Part shown: in pieces, positions 19,667 through 33,245 of the stretch
Layout of the letters: each line of letters starts with the position of its first letter
Numbering within the stretch: position 1 is the stretch's first letter
Source: Sanderia malayensis
Taxonomy: Eukaryota > Cnidaria > Scyphozoa > Semaeostomeae > Pelagiidae
DNA length: 64,000 bases
NCBI GenBank assembly: GCA_013076295.1
Contig: RQOL01000675.1
Span: forward strand, 26,662-90,661
Reading direction: 5' to 3'
Position numbers and translations under genes: made by a program
The notes under the pieces: generated by a model
Database searches by the model: none
The model's input: the letters and a program-made list of their open reading frames with translations, nothing else
What the model was told of the DNA's origin: nothing

Positions 19667-19766
19667 NNNNNNNNNNNNNNNNNNNNNNNNNNNNNNNNNN
19701 NNNNNNNNNNNNNNNNNNNNNNNNNNNNNNNNNNNNNNNNNNNNNNNNNNNNNNNNNNNNNNNNNN
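19667..19766. other. Scaffold gap (100 N)
   Basis: Exactly 100 Ns, the usual placeholder for a gap of unknown size. It lies inside the second Rep-transposase copy, and sequence on the far side does not belong to that unit. Confidence 0.99.
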
Positions 19767-20526
19767 TTTGATATTAGGATTATTCTATGAAGTAAAATAT
19801 GAAAAATAGATATTGGAGCTTAGTAACCCGCCATTTCTTTACAAATACTGTCTTTATTTGTCATCAATCCTCTAAGTGAGGTCCATTTGTTCATTGGAAG
19901 AAATTTCTTTCTTAACTTAATGAGACTACAATGGAATTATTTCTCCAGAATTACTTGTATAATGGTTGTCGATAAGCATGTTTCGCATTGAAAAGGTATT
20001 CCACTGATCAATACGAGGTATATAGGCACTTTGTTCTGCGTGGCCAGCTCCTTTGTTTACTACGAATAAGTTTTTCTCTGTCTAGTTAATCTATTCAATC
20101 TCAAATACTCTCGAAAAAATTGAAGGTATTCCCACAATTTGGGAAACAAGCATTTATGTTTTATATAGCTGTTAAGCTTCTTCGAGCACTCGAGCCATTC
20201 TCTTATAAAAATAGATGCTTTCGAATAGAATATTATACATCGAGGAACTCATGCAAAACACACCTTCCTTAAAAATCAAATTTAAAGAAAATAATAAGCA
20301 GCCGTTCTGGAGATTGATGCCATAACTGGCATTCATGAGTAAATCATTTGAATTATTTTTCCTTTTATATACTTCATTTGCTGGATGAAATATGGTAGAA
20401 ACTCTGTTAAATGACACTTGCATACAGGAAACTGAAACGCTCTAGCACATTCTTAGAAAAAATAAACTACTTACATTTGCTTAATGGTATCTCTTCTTAC
20501 TAGAATGTGCTAGCCCCAAAAATTAA

Positions 20527-20915
20527 GGCTGTGTTTACACAGGACCGGTTCCATTTGGAACCGTACCAAAATGAGTAGGATTAGGCGTTTCTATTACACG
20601 AGATCTGTCGGAACCGTTCCAAATGTAACTGCTAGCCGTACACAAATGGGATCGCTTAGAAGAAAGTTCCATTTGGAACCACTTCACGGAACCGTTCCAA
20701 AATGCTCGTGTAAACAGGTGGACGTGGAACGGTTCCAAAATGAGTACGGATAGGAAATGAGGCATAAATTGTGAGCGTCATGTGGTCGTGAAGAAAGGGA
20801 ATCACAAAAATGGCGCCCTTTAAGTTTGTCAAGCGCGCCTCCACAGCGGAGCTTTGAGCAATAATTTCGAATAGTTCCAATGGAACCGTTCGAAAGTTCT
20901 CGTGTAAACGCAGCC
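20527..20915. mobile_element. Harbinger-like MITE in duplication copy A
   Basis: A 389-bp element with GGCTGTGTTTACACAGG at the left and CGTGTAAACGCAGCC at the right, flanked by TAA on both sides (20524-20526 and 20916-20918). The body holds repeated TTCCATTTGGAACC-type motifs. It belongs to the same family as 3628-4066. Confidence 0.82.
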
Positions 20916-20970
20916 TAAATGCTTTTTAATACGTGCTTAATATAGAGGATGGCTTAAGGCATCTAAAGGT

Positions 20971-21010
20971 GACAAGAAATGCCATCTTTGGGCAGATGGC
21001 ATTTCTTGTC
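20971..21010. repeat. Perfect 17-bp hairpin
   Basis: GACAAGAAATGCCATCT, a 6-base loop, then its exact reverse complement. It lies just outside the MITE. The matching place in duplication copy B (near 26115-26160) no longer forms the stem. It could be a small element remnant or a microRNA-like hairpin. Confidence 0.75.
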
Positions 21011-24000
21011 ATGGCCATTCACTTAACTGAGATGTTTTGGCAGCTCTTTAACTCTGTGAGGTAATGTTTTTTATTGTTGTTAATGGTTATGATAAGCGAG
21101 GATCTTCAGGTCAGTGAAGGAGAAATAGGGGGCACACCTTCAGCCAGCACGCATTATTTGTCTGTTGCAAATAAACAATGTGTAGACATAATTATTCTTT
21201 ATCAATTTTTGCTTCATCCCTTTACTTAGTTACTTAATAACGTGAATATTTAATGATCTAGTTCAAATCAGTCAACAATTTTCAACAATGTACTGCTAAC
21301 ACGTAGTTAATAAACCCAAGTGACAAACAATAAGTAGCGAAGTCGATGTAGAAAATAAACAAAAGTTAGAAAGCTTTGTGAAGCTTCAAACTAACAACTG
21401 ACTTGAAATATCAATCGTGTAATCAGTATCACATTTAGAGGAGAGTAGATTCCAAAGAAACTAGTGACTCGTTTGTAGTAATTCAATTAATGCTACTAGG
21501 CAGTTGATCATATCTGCTGCTCTTGGTCATATTTGGTTGCTTACAACTCCATATATATATGTTATCAGTGTATAAAATAATTAAATATTTATACGTATAG
21601 AACTTCAAGACCCCTATCTCTTAAAAGACTTCATCTCATGTACTCCTAAGTTATTTTCTTGTTTACTCTTTACTGTTGATGAAACATGTTTTCCATGATA
21701 TCTGACAGGTGGTTCATAATTATAACAGAGAAAATTAACTCATGATTTGATAAAATTTCTGACCACAGTTTCACGGAGTAGAGATGACATTTTCCTGCTT
21801 GTTATCATGCAAATAATGGCGAAATGTACAGGCTTCGTTTATTCGACGCGGATTGACAACGATCAGAATGCACAAAACATCGAGACAACTAAATTTTCCT
21901 GTTTCAAGCATCAAGCATCCCATCAGTTGGGCGTTGACAGTAAAACAACACGGCAATTATCATGGCGTGAGAACAAAAATCATGTGCTTAAAGTGTGATC
22001 GGTACAAAAATTGAACATGTATCTCACAGAGGCATATTTTATAAATGGAACTGTATTATTAAAACGCGATTTGATAGTTTATTTTGTTATTTCCGAAGCT
22101 TTTTGTACTCTTTCTTGTATTATTTGTACTTTTGTTTGTTTTACCAGCATTCTGCTGGAAACTAAATCTAACAGTACAATGTATCAACTTATTCTTTTTC
22201 ATAATGGCTCCTGTAACGGGCTTAGAAAGGTGTCAAAATATATATTGCAACTCTGACACCTATAACGCTAGTCTGCGCGCAGACTCAACTTGACTTTCAA
22301 CCAATTTTGTTGAGTTGAATTGAATTGAGAAATCGTTTTTCCTCTTCCAGTATGGTCTCTGCATTATCGGCCAAAACATATTTGGGAAGAAAGAAAAGTA
22401 AGGAAGCTTTGAACATTGCCTGTTGTTATTTATATTGAATTGCTTAACGAGTAAGAGGCGCTAAAAGGTTTTTTAATAATGGGAAAGACATCTACAATAG
22501 GACACCCACTGGACATGCAAGTCACTTGTTTTTCACAATGTTTACGTTATGATATACTGGTAGAGTGTGCTTGCTATTCGTTTTCGCCATTGATATAAAC
22601 TTATTTTTATAATTTTAAAATAGTTCAATTGCAATGATAGCACACGATTGTAGTTTAGCCCTATCAGAAAGTAAATGTGACAACATCGGTTGCCTCACTT
22701 TCACCTTCGGGAGTATGATGTGAATGGCAAAGGGGTCTACTAAGGGCTCGGAGCCGGGAGTAGTTCTTAATAAAAAAAACCTTTTTCTCGTACGTTTCTC
22801 TGACAGAATAAGAGTTGTAAAATAAGGAGACATTGGATCGCGTCGAAGTCCTGTTGCTGATGTTATCATTTGGAAAACTCTGTTGTTTTGTGCTGTGCTA
22901 AAAATTTATTTTTTATATGCGAAAGTTAAAAAAAGGGAGCAAGTTCCAAACATATTTAATATCAGATCTTAATTTGATTAATTTTCTGTGTTCCAACGTG
23001 AAGAGTTATACGTTGAAAGAGAATGGTATTTATCATTTTGACCAGAGACTTGCTAAAATATGTCGGGGAAAGCCCCAGAATATTACTAATCTTATCACCA
23101 TAGCTGAGGCACGTGTTATAAGGCCTCGTGATCATTGCTCATGCGCAATCTTCTTGTACTGGTAGAGAGGCTAAGAATAATCTGAACGTCTCGGAAGTTT
23201 CCAGAGTATCAGTAGGTAAGTTGCCACAATTACGCTTTAGAAACAATGAATTTTATTAGTTTGACTAATAGCTTTAGCAGTTGTTAATTGAAAAGCTATT
23301 AAATTAATAATTTATTAATGACAGCTTTTAAAAATAGAACACATGCTGCAAAAGTAGAAAACCCGGTGCTGTAGTGTAATAGCAGGATTTTGGAATAATA
23401 CACGGCAGGAGAAAATGTGCGTTTTTCTTCTTTGAACTCTCTGCAAACTAGTAAAAAGAGGTTGGCAATCCTCTACATAATATTATTCTTTTTGCAAAGT
23501 TGCTTCCAACAATCGGCGTGTAGCATGGAGTCTTGCATACTTCTGCTATAATTTCAACATTATTTGACCAAATTTGTTGCTTTTGCTGCTGCGTAGCGTA
23601 GTGGTCGCGCAGCAAAATATAATCGAGTCCTTGTTGAGAAAAAACCTTGTTCGTGTATTTGTTTGCGTCATTCTAGCTTGCGCGTGGCCTCAAATCCTCC
23701 TCCGTTTGACCACATGCGGCTTTTATTACCAATTCATTAATGGTGGTAATCTTTTTGCTGCATTGCAGTGAGGAGTTTCAGAAACATTGGGAAAACGAAA
23801 ATTTGATTGGATTATCTGCTGGTTATTAACTTTTATTCGTGGCCTGAATCGAGAAGGCCCAAAAAGGCCACTTTTATTTCGACAAGAACATAGGAGTCAC
23901 AATCAGAGTCGCAAAAGTTTTCTTATTTAGTTTTCTTTTTGATCTTGGGCTTTCTAAGTATATTCCTCTGCTTTTGGTATTGATTTTTTTTTCATGGTGA

Positions 24001-25884
24001 AGTCACATCAACAAAGATTTGAATTTTATCTTTGATCTTCAAACTAAGCGTACACCTTCTCTTGATAAATAATAATTTGCTGAAATCTATTATTGCTGAA
24101 ATTCCAAAATCTCACTAAGAAACGTAAATGTCATTAACAAATGTCAAATACAAATGACAACATTCAATCACATCAAATATAGATATTTAGGCTTTTAAGC
24201 ACGCTAAACACCCCCTATCGATATTTTTTAAAGCACTCATTTCAAAACATATTTTGTTATTCAATTGCTAGATACTTCAGTCCTGATTACTGGTTTTCCA
24301 TTACGGCAGCAATCATTTTAACAATGTTAACAGCTAGTTGTAAAGCCATAACTCAGGCAGAATTTAATGTTTTCTAAGGATTCTATATTTTTGGTCTACC
24401 AGGTTTTCCTGAATTCAAGTCTGCTATGACATTTTCTTCTGAGGGTAGGTGCGAAAATTCTATGCGCATTTAGTATCAAATCTATAGTTTCACTGTCCAA
24501 AAAATTAGGCCACGTGTCTATGCTGCGAATCAATACAATTGCTATGTATAATTTGTACAATTCATGACCGACTACATCTCCATCAATTAAAAATAAAACA
24601 TCTGCGAAGTCTCTTTGAATACGTCGAAAGACATTCAAAATGAAGGTACTCCAGTTTGCTTTTGAGACCAACAATGAGTGTGGTCATTATTGGTCTCAAA
24701 AGAAAGTATAAAAAAAAAACAAGCCAATTTACCTCAGCATAATTCATTGTTGTAACAAATTTAAAAAAAAACATTTGTTATAGAAAGACCCTGGGTGCGA
24801 GTTGCCACTACAAATTTTGGCTGTCAGTCGGCGGCACGAAGCTTACCGACGCCTACCTCTGGGTATAGTTCTTTTAACGTTTTTTTGCTTAAGACTTGCT
24901 TTGACCATATTGTATTAGCAACATTTTTTTAACAAATACTTAATTTTAGAGTCACATTTAGTGAAAAAAATTATCCCTGGTGCAAATATGCATAAATTGT
25001 GCGCAGAAAAGACCAAAAGCTCAAAAACATGAATGGAAATAGATGGCACATCTGTAACTTCACTGTAATTTGTTCTCACATGTGCGTAATGGGTTCTTTA
25101 TAAAAAAACGTGTATGCAATGATAACAAGTGCACAGAAACGTTGCTGATGTAAATGAAGTGAAGTATGAAAAGTAGATATTGGAGCTTAGTAACCCGCCA
25201 TTTCTTTACAAATAATGTCTTTATTTGTCATCAATCTTCTAAGTGAGGTCGATTTATTTATTGTAAGAAATTTCTTTCTTAATTTAAAGAGACTACAATG
25301 AAACGATGTTTCCTGAATTACTTGTATAACGATTGTCGATAAGCATGTTTCGCATTGAAAAGGTATTCCAATGATTAATACGAGGTATATAGGCACTTTG
25401 TTCTGCATCACGAGCTCCTTTGTGTACTACGAATAAGATTCTTTCTGTCTAGTTAATCTATTCAATTTCAAATACTCTCGAAAAAATTGAAGGTATTCCC
25501 ACAATCTGGGAAACAAGCATTTATGTTTTACATAGCCGTTAAGCTTCATCAAGCCCTCGAGTCATTCTCTTATAAAATAGATGGTTTCGCATAGAATATT
25601 AGACATCGAGGAACTCATGCAAAACACACCTTCCTTAAAAATCAAATGTAAATAAATAATAAGCAGCCATTCTAGAGATTGATTCCTGAATAAATCATTT
25701 GAGTTATTTTCTTTTACATACTCCATTCTTTGGATGAAATATGATAATAAATATGATAATTCCGTTAAATAACACTTTCATACAGGAAACTGAAACGCTC
25801 TAGCACATTCTTAGAAAAAATAAACTACCTGCATTTGCTTAATGGTATCTCTTCTTCCTAGAATGTGCTAGCCCCGCAAATTAA

Positions 25885-26080
25885 GGGTGCGTTTGTACGG
25901 GACTGGTTCCATTTGGAACAGTACCAAAATGAGTACGATTAGGCGTTCCGATTACACGAGATCTGTCCGAACTGTCCCAAATGTAATTGCTAGCCGTACA
26001 CAAATGGGATCGCTTAGAAAAAATGTTCCATTTGGAGCCACTTCGAGGAACCGTTCCAAAATGCTCGTGCAAACGCAGCC
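25885..26080. mobile_element. Harbinger-like MITE in duplication copy B
   Basis: A 196-bp version of the element at 20527-20915, with decayed left end GGGTGCGTTTGTACGGG and right end CGCAGCC, flanked by TAA. It sits at the same place in the duplicated segment, so the MITE was there before the duplication and then lost its middle. Confidence 0.78.
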
Positions 26081-28455
26081 TAAATGATTTTTAATACGTG
26101 CTTAGCATAGAGGATGGGTTATGGCATCTAATGTAACAAAAAATGCCACCATTGCACAGGATTCACTTAACTAAGATCTTTTGGCCGTTCTTTAACTCTG
26201 TAAGGTAATGTTTTTTGTTGTTGTTAATGGTTATGATAAACCAGGATATTCAGGTCGGTTAAGGAGAAGTAGGGGGCATACCTTTAGCCACCACGCATTA
26301 TTTGTCTCTTGCAAATATACAATTTTTAGACATAGTTATTCTTTATCAATTTTTTCTTCATCCCTTTACTTAGTTAATTAATAACGTGAATATTTAATGA
26401 TCTAGTTCAAATCATTCAACAATTTTCAACAATGTACTGCTAACACGTAGTTAGTCGCCATTGCAGTAAGCGATTAAATAAACCCACGTAACAATAAGTG
26501 ACTAACAAAACTAACAAGTGGCTTGAAATTTCAAACGTGTAATCAGTATCACATTTAGAGGAGAGTAGATTCCAGGGAAGGAAACTAGTGACTCGTTTGT
26601 AGTAACTCAATTAATGCTACTAGGCAGTTGGTCATATCTGCTATAGTGAAGTTATTGGTTGAAAGGTTTTATTTCATGTGCCCCAAAATTACTTTCTTGT
26701 TTACTCTTTATTGTTGATGAAGCATCTTTTCCACGATATCTGACAGGTGGCTCATAATTATAACAGAGAAAATTAACTTATGATTTGATAAATTTTCTTA
26801 CCACAGTTTCATTGAGTAGAGATGACATTTTCCAGCTTGTTATCGTGCAAAAAATGATTAAATGTACAGTCTTCTTGTGAATTACTCGATGCAGATTGAC
26901 AAAGATCAGAATGCACAAACATCGAAACCAACTTTTTTTCCTGTTTCAAGCATCAAGCATCCAACCAGTAGGGCGTTGACATTCTCTCGTCAAACAACAC
27001 GGCAATTATGGATTTTAGTTTGTTTTACCAACGTTGTGTTATAAACTCAGTCCAGCAGTACAATGTATCAACTTGTTGTTTTTCTTAATGGCTCTTGTAA
27101 CGGGCTTAGAAAGGTGTCAAAATGTATATTGCAACTCCGACACCTATAATACTAGTCTGCGCGCAGACTCAACTCGCTTTTAAAACAGTTTTGTTCAGTT
27201 CAATTGAGAAATCGTTTTTCATCTTCTAGTTCCCTGTGGAATAGCGGCCAAAAACATATTTGGGAAGAAAGAAATGTAAGGAAGCTTTGAATATTGCCTG
27301 TTCAAGAATCTTGTTTGTGTGTTTGTGTGTTTGTGGCAATGCAATTCAATGCGCTTACGCGTGGCCTCAAATCTTCCTCCGTTTAGGCGCATGCTATTAT
27401 CAATTCATCAATGGCGTGGAGTGCAGTGAGATGTTTTAGAAACATTGGGAAAACGATATTTTGTTGGCTTATCTGTTGGTTTGGTTATTAACTTTAATTC
27501 GTGGTCTGAATCGAGAAGGCCCCAAAAAGGCCATTTATATTTCGAAAAGAACACAGGATGCTTTCCTGTCGTGAAGATAAGTTGATAAAAAATGCCTGCA
27601 AGTGGAAGAGAAAAGCTGTGCGGAAGTATAGTAGGCCCCCCAAAACTATTGAATCATAATTTGCACCCCCGTTATGTATTTTATTGTTTTTAGCAGGGGA
27701 TATTGAAAGTAATCCCCGTCCCGAAAATCCTGACTTCAGATTTCAAATTGTTGATGTGCATTTAATTTAGTTTTTTTTAATCTGGGGTTTTCTACATTTA
27801 TTCCTCTGTTTTTGGTATTGTTTTGTTTTCATGGTGAAGTTACATCAACAAAGATTTAATTTTATCTTTGATCTTCAAACTGAGCGTACACCTTCTCTTG
27901 ATAAATAATAATTTGCTGAAATCGTAAATGTATAAAATAAATAAATTGCTGAAATTCCAAAATCCCGCTAAGAAACGTAAATGTCATTAACAAATGTCAA
28001 ATACAAATGACAACATTCAATCACATCAAATATAGATATTTAGGCCTTTAAGCACGCTAAACACCCCCTATCCATATTTTTTAAAGCACTCATTTCAAAA
28101 CGTATTTTGCTTTTCAATTGCTAGATACTTTAGTCCTGATTACTTGTTTTCCACCACGGCAGCACTCATTTTAACAATGTTAACAGCTAGTTAGATTTAT
28201 TAGTCTCAAAATAATGTAAAACAAAACAAGCAAATTTAGCTATCAGCTCAATTCAATGTTGAATCAAATAAAAAAATTGACATAAAAAGACCCCCTGGTG
28301 TGAGTGCAACTACAAAGTTTGCTTTTCAGTCAGTGCCACGCAGGCACTTCAGCAATCGACTCGACAACTTAGGCCCCGTTTACACGGTACCGGTCAAGTT
28401 TTTAGCCGTTCAAGTTTTTGTACGGCTACGGATAGGGGTCGCGTTTACACGAGAT

Positions 28456-28489
28456 CGGCTATCCGTACAAATATTTGTACGGATAGCCG
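28456..28489. repeat. 34-bp perfect palindrome
   Basis: CGGCTATCCGTACAAAT followed directly by its exact reverse complement, with no loop, in the left subterminal part of the composite Harbinger-like element. Possibly a transposase-binding site pair. Confidence 0.85.
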
Positions 28490-28679
28490 TGCAAAAACTT
28501 GGGCCCTATTCGCATTGCAAATGCGACAATGTTTGTCAAAGTTGATGTTCCCACGCTCATTAAAAAAGCTTTGTCATGATTGACAAAGTTTGTCAGATTT
28601 CTGTTCGCAATGAGCAGTCTTTGAGATGTTTTATCTCATCTAACACGTTAACAAATAACGCCTTCGCCTTTTGTAATTT

Positions 28680-29260
28680 CAAATGGCAATGGAATGATGG
28701 AATGATATGGAAAACATGGAATGATATGGAAAACATAGAATGATATGGAATACATGGAATGATATGAAAAACATGGAATGATATGGAAAACATGGAGTGA
28801 TTTGGAAACCATGGAGTGATATGGAAAACATGGAATGATTTTCAAAAATTTTAATGGGAAAGTATATGATATATTGTAGCAAAATATACATGTTTGTGTT
28901 CTTCTATATCTTTTAACCCCTATCTCAGCATGAGCTTTGATCTATTACGTATAAATTAAGAATAAACTCATCCAAGTAATTCACATGTCACATTTCACAA
29001 GAGCAGTTTATAAATGGGAAGGATGCTGTTTGTGCTCATGTTTCTATGCAAAACAACCGGCATTTGATACAAATACAAGTATATGTATTGTCAATGCTGT
29101 GGTGAGAACCAATAGCGGTGTGAATAGTTTTTGTCGTGATTTTCTGAATTTAAACATTGTTTCGATTACGGGCTTGAAACTTGCAGTCGAATAAGTGACA
29201 CAGTTCCAGTTGTCACCGGAGTATGATGTGTCAAGCACCGATATTGGTGCTAGAAGTGTT
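28680..29260. repeat. Foldback left arm with GGAATGATATGGAAAACAT minisatellite
   Basis: About eight imperfect copies of an ~18-bp unit (GGAATGATATGGAAAACAT) at 28680-28840, followed by unique sequence to about 29260. The whole arm occurs in reverse complement at about 31545-32005. Confidence 0.85.
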
Positions 29261-29327
29261 TTCGGTGAAAAAATATATGCAAAGGAACAACTAAAATCAA
29301 GACTTCACACAGACTTGATAATTTTAA

Positions 29328-30375
29328 AGACCCATTGTCAACCAACAAAGCAGACCCCATAAGTATGGAGCCTTCCTCTTGTTTATCAACAAAGCGCCTA
29401 CGTAGTCACATGAATTTCTGGGTCAGAAATTAAAAATCCCGCAGTTACTTGGCTGTAACATTGAAAACTAAACAGTGAACAGTGAACAGTCAAGTCAAGT
29501 AACATTGAAAACTAAACTTTCCAAGTCTTTGTCGTTTATTTTGATTTTAATTTATTCCTTTTCTTTGTTTGATTGTTTTGTTCTTGTAATTTGTGACAAA
29601 AGTGTCTGTCATGGCGGCTAATTTGTTACTTGGCTGTCCCCGAGGAAACCACGTTTGTTTGTTTGGTGTTTTTGCAATTGCAAGTAACCTTTCAAGAAAA
29701 AACCATTTATCTGCTATGCATTGCCAGTCAATCGAAATGTCAAATATTGAATACAAAGAAGATATTATCGTGTCATAGGATGATAAATCTAAATAGGAAT
29801 AATCCTAAACCAAGAAGGGCTAGGCTATAGAGTAGGCCGTAAATATGCCTAAGTGATAATAATAATTTAATTGCGCTGTCAAGTTTGCCATATTTTGAAG
29901 AAGTGAATCTTGATCACTAACAGTGGCTTCAGAGCTTGCATCAGTCGAATCCATAACTGTCATATCGTTTGTATCAGTCATTACGCTTTTTACAATGACG
30001 ATCGCAAAATTGGTTCATCAGTCTCACTGCTCTCTTCACAAGCAAAATGGCGAACGAATCCCAAACACTAACCATGTGGAAACATTGACTCTGTTTGTAA
30101 CTGCACGACTTTTATTTTCTGACACAGAACAGAGCTACCAACAGAGCTAATGTTGAGTGTTAAGGATTCGTTCGCCAAATGGTGAGTGTTAAGGATTCGT
30201 TCGCCAAATGGTGAGTGTTAAGGATTCGTTCGCCATTTCGTTGGTGACAGCAAAGTAGCTGCGCGATTTTTAATTTCTGACCCAGAAATTCATGTAACTA
30301 CGTAGGCGCTTTGTTGATAAACAAGAGGAAGGCTCCATACTTAAGGGGTCTGCTTTGTTGGTTGACAATGGGTCT
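29328..30375. mobile_element. TTAA-flanked foldback MITE, copy 2
   Basis: Same element as 852-1870 in the opposite orientation, again flanked by TTAA (29324-29327 and 30376-30379). It is 1,048 bp, about 29 bp longer, because the ~28-bp internal repeat (GGATTCGTTCGCCAAATGG core) is present three times rather than two. Sequence identity is otherwise very high. Confidence 0.86.
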
Positions 30376-30561
30376 TTAAGCGGGCGGACATAACACAAAA
30401 AGCTGCTTCACTTCAACTAACTTGTGAAAAAATACATAGGGGCAGAAAATGGAAAGCCGTGGATACAAAGCACAGGTGTGTTAAAAGATATGCTACTCTA
30501 CTCCCTCTCTCCACCACGCATTCGCCACTTTGATGCCAAACAGTACACCACAAAATAGAAT

Positions 30562-31035
30562 ATGTCTCCTAATTTCAATCTTCCGAAGATTCCAGTACGA
30601 AAATCGATAAAAGATCCATTCGCTGATGTTGCAAAGTTTGACTGGTATGCTTTGAAAGACATGCGCCAAATTGGGCAAGGTTCTTTTGGTAGCGTAGGCT
30701 ATGCGCGATATAGTGATCCAAACACAAGAGAGACGATGGACGTCGTTGTTGTTAAAAGACCGATGAACGCAAGCGGTTACGAAAAAGAATTTGCCAAAGA
30801 AGCACATCTTCTTCAAAGTGTTACTGGCCACAAACATATTGTCGAATTCAAAAGGGTCACAAATAAGCCACGATACGCTTTGATGCAAGAGTATATCCAG
30901 TTCCCATTCACCTTGTTCGACGACGACAAAATTGTCAGCCTTGACTTTAATTTATTCAAACATGAAAAAGCACGAAGTTGTCCACATCGTTGTATATTCT
31001 TAATGCTGGTTAGATTTCAATTTAAGCAGAATTAA
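30562..31035 (+). pseudogene. Protein kinase N-lobe fragment
   Basis: A 157-codon ORF starting at an ATG. Residues ~30-110 have the layout of a protein kinase N-lobe: glycine-rich loop IGQGSFGSV, a VVVVKRP strand whose lysine fits the ATP-binding position, a candidate helix-C glutamate in EFAKEAHLL, and a hinge-like ALMQEYIQF. The catalytic loop and DFG motif are absent and the last ~35 residues do not look kinase-like. It lies between the TTAA MITE and the right foldback arm inside the composite insertion, so it was probably captured as a gene fragment or is an orphan exon. Function unlikely. Confidence 0.6.
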
Positions 31036-31544
31036 TGTCGAGAGAAATCATCCATTCCTTGTTATTTGCATAAAGCAAAGTGCTGACGGGTTGATAAGAA
31101 TCGTATCCCTGATCCTGCAGTGAAATACCCATGGGGTTGGCATCTCCAATATCGTTGTCAGTCGACGTCTTTCATCTCCTCTCCTTTGAGGTATTTAATT
31201 GCATGGACCATAGGTGGGTTAATCATTGTTTTACGAGTGTGCTTCGCACACGTTCAATTCAATTCCTCCCACCCTCCCTGTCCTCTTTTCTTGTTTATTG
31301 ATTTACATTATGATTTCAGTCATCATTTTGCAGTTTGACCATTCGGTTAGTACTGCCTGGTTTACCGGCCGGACAATTTGCACGGCAAACCGGGACACCG
31401 ACCGTAAAAGCTTATCCCTACTCAAGCAATCCGGGCCGGTAGGCTAACCGCCCGATTTCTTGAGATAACATTAATAGTAGTTGGCATACACAAGTTTTTT
31501 TTACTTGTTTTAGTATTGTTCGCCAAGGTCATTCTAGCACCAAT

Positions 31545-32005
31545 AGCGGTACTCCGGTGACAATTGCCCAATTGCGTCTTTTATTCGACTGCAAGTTTCA
31601 AGCCCGTAATCGAAACAGAAAATTTTTAAATCCAGAAAACACGACAAAAACTATTCACGCCGCTTTTGTTCTCACAACAGCACTGACAATACCTACACTT
31701 GTATTTTGTAACAAATGCGTGTTGTTTTGCATAGAAACATGAACACAAACAGCATCCTTCCCATTTATAAACTGCTCTTGTGAAGTGTGACATGTGAATC
31801 ACTTGGATGAATTTATTCGTAATTTATACGTAATAGATCAAAGCTCATGCTAAGATAGGGGTTAAAAGATATAGAAGAACACAAACATGTATATTTTGCT
31901 ACAATATATCATATATTTTCCCATTAAAATTTTTCCATATCATTCCATGTTTTCCATATCATTCCATCATTCGATTCCATTCCATCATTCCACACTCCAT
32001 GTTTT
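31545..32005. repeat. Foldback right arm
   Basis: Reverse complement of 28680-29260, with mismatches and a shorter minisatellite part (TTTTCCATATCATTCCATG units near 31930-32000). It encloses the TTAA MITE and the kinase fragment together with the left arm. Confidence 0.82.
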
Positions 32006-32275
32006 CTAGATAGCCCTGGTTATCATGCATTTTCATGAGATTGTGATGCTCCAGAGCTCTACGACGGAACCTTTGACCAATTAGTTGATATGTAACAATT
32101 TGTTAGATTTCGAATTTTGCTGTTCGCGCTGTATCAATTAAACAGAAGAAAGGGGGAAAACGGCAGATCTAGACCAAAATCTGACTGGTTCAATTTATGG
32201 GTTTTTAGGGCGTGTCCCAAGGTATTCGTACACTGCCACACCCTTTGACAGACAACCCTTAATCATTCTGACTTA

Positions 32276-32420
32276 AGACCCATTGTCAACCAACAAAGCA
32301 GACCCCGTAAGTATGGAGCCTTCCTGTTGTTTATCAACAAAGCGCCTACGTAGCTAACACGAATTTCTGTGTCAGAAATTAAAAATCGCGCAGTTACGTA
32401 GCTGTCACCATTAACCATAA
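32276..32420. mobile_element. Partial TTAA-MITE terminus, copy 3
   Basis: AGACCCATTGTCAACCAACA and the following ~125 bp match one end of the elements at 852 and 29328, with more substitutions. No matching second end was found nearby. Confidence 0.7.
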
Positions 32421-33245
32421 ATAATTATCCGTATCACTTCTGTTCAGAGGAGTGGAGTTTAGGAGGACAGGACTTTAGTTACATAAAAATATCAACATTC
32501 CGATAAATACGTAATAATGACGCTTGCCCCAGTCAGCCCTGCATTTTCATTGGTAGATTGGTCTTTGCACCAGTGCAAATGACGTTTTGCACCAGTGAAA
32601 GCTCATTTCATTGGCTAATGTTGAAGTTTGGATACAATAAAAGCCGGGTCACTGGGGCAGTAGAAAGCTGTGACGTGTTTCAATACAACGGCAACACGTT
32701 TTCACAACCATTCTGCGTAAAACTGGCCTAGCTTTTACAGCAATGCGTGCTCTGCTTGACCTAACCTGTCAGTCCAGCTGTGAATGTCATCGGTCAATTA
32801 TAATATACCGCAGAAAGTGTAAATATCAATGGGATTCATTGTGGACTTCAAATAAATAATTTCATCTGCACTTATTGTGTTGCAAACTATATTTTGTGTG
32901 AACGTTATCTTTAATCGATTACGTCACTGCCTTTGGGAGAATCTGACTGGTGCAGTTGCACCAGTTGCACCAGCCTAGATCCGCCCCCTAGAAGTCACGC
33001 CTATTCATTTGTTGTTATTGGTTGAAATATCTTTCAGTGTTAATTACTATTCCCATTTCAATTCGTAATGGTTTTCTCGTATCTACTTCTCTTAGTTGTT
33101 AGGTTCATATTCAGCTACACTATTGTATACTTTATAATAATATATAGACATTTTTATAGCGCCATATATCCCCAGGGCTCGTGGGCGCTTGGTGTAGCCG
33201 TGTTGACATGTAAATTCCCGGAATAGACCACGATAGATTTTTCTT

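Larger units (their letters stand above)
19787..25153. repeat. Segmental duplication, copy A
   Basis: From the stretch reading GATATTGGAGCTTAGTAACC near 19810 to GTTGCTGATGTAAAT near 25150, this segment matches 25154-34137 in order and orientation, with scattered substitutions and indels. Copy B lacks several stretches and gained a 5.4-kb insertion. No gene was recognised inside: ORFs of 60-90 codons lack domain character or start support. It contains a Harbinger-like MITE (20527-20915) and a hairpin (20971-21010). Confidence 0.8.

Noticed and set aside
19528..19809. ORF that runs through the N gap
   Set aside because: It is antisense to the transposase fragment and is held open only by undefined bases.
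28593..28891. Overlapping ORFs with SFHVFHIIPC repeats
   Set aside because: They come from the GGAATGATATGGAAAACAT minisatellite read in different frames.
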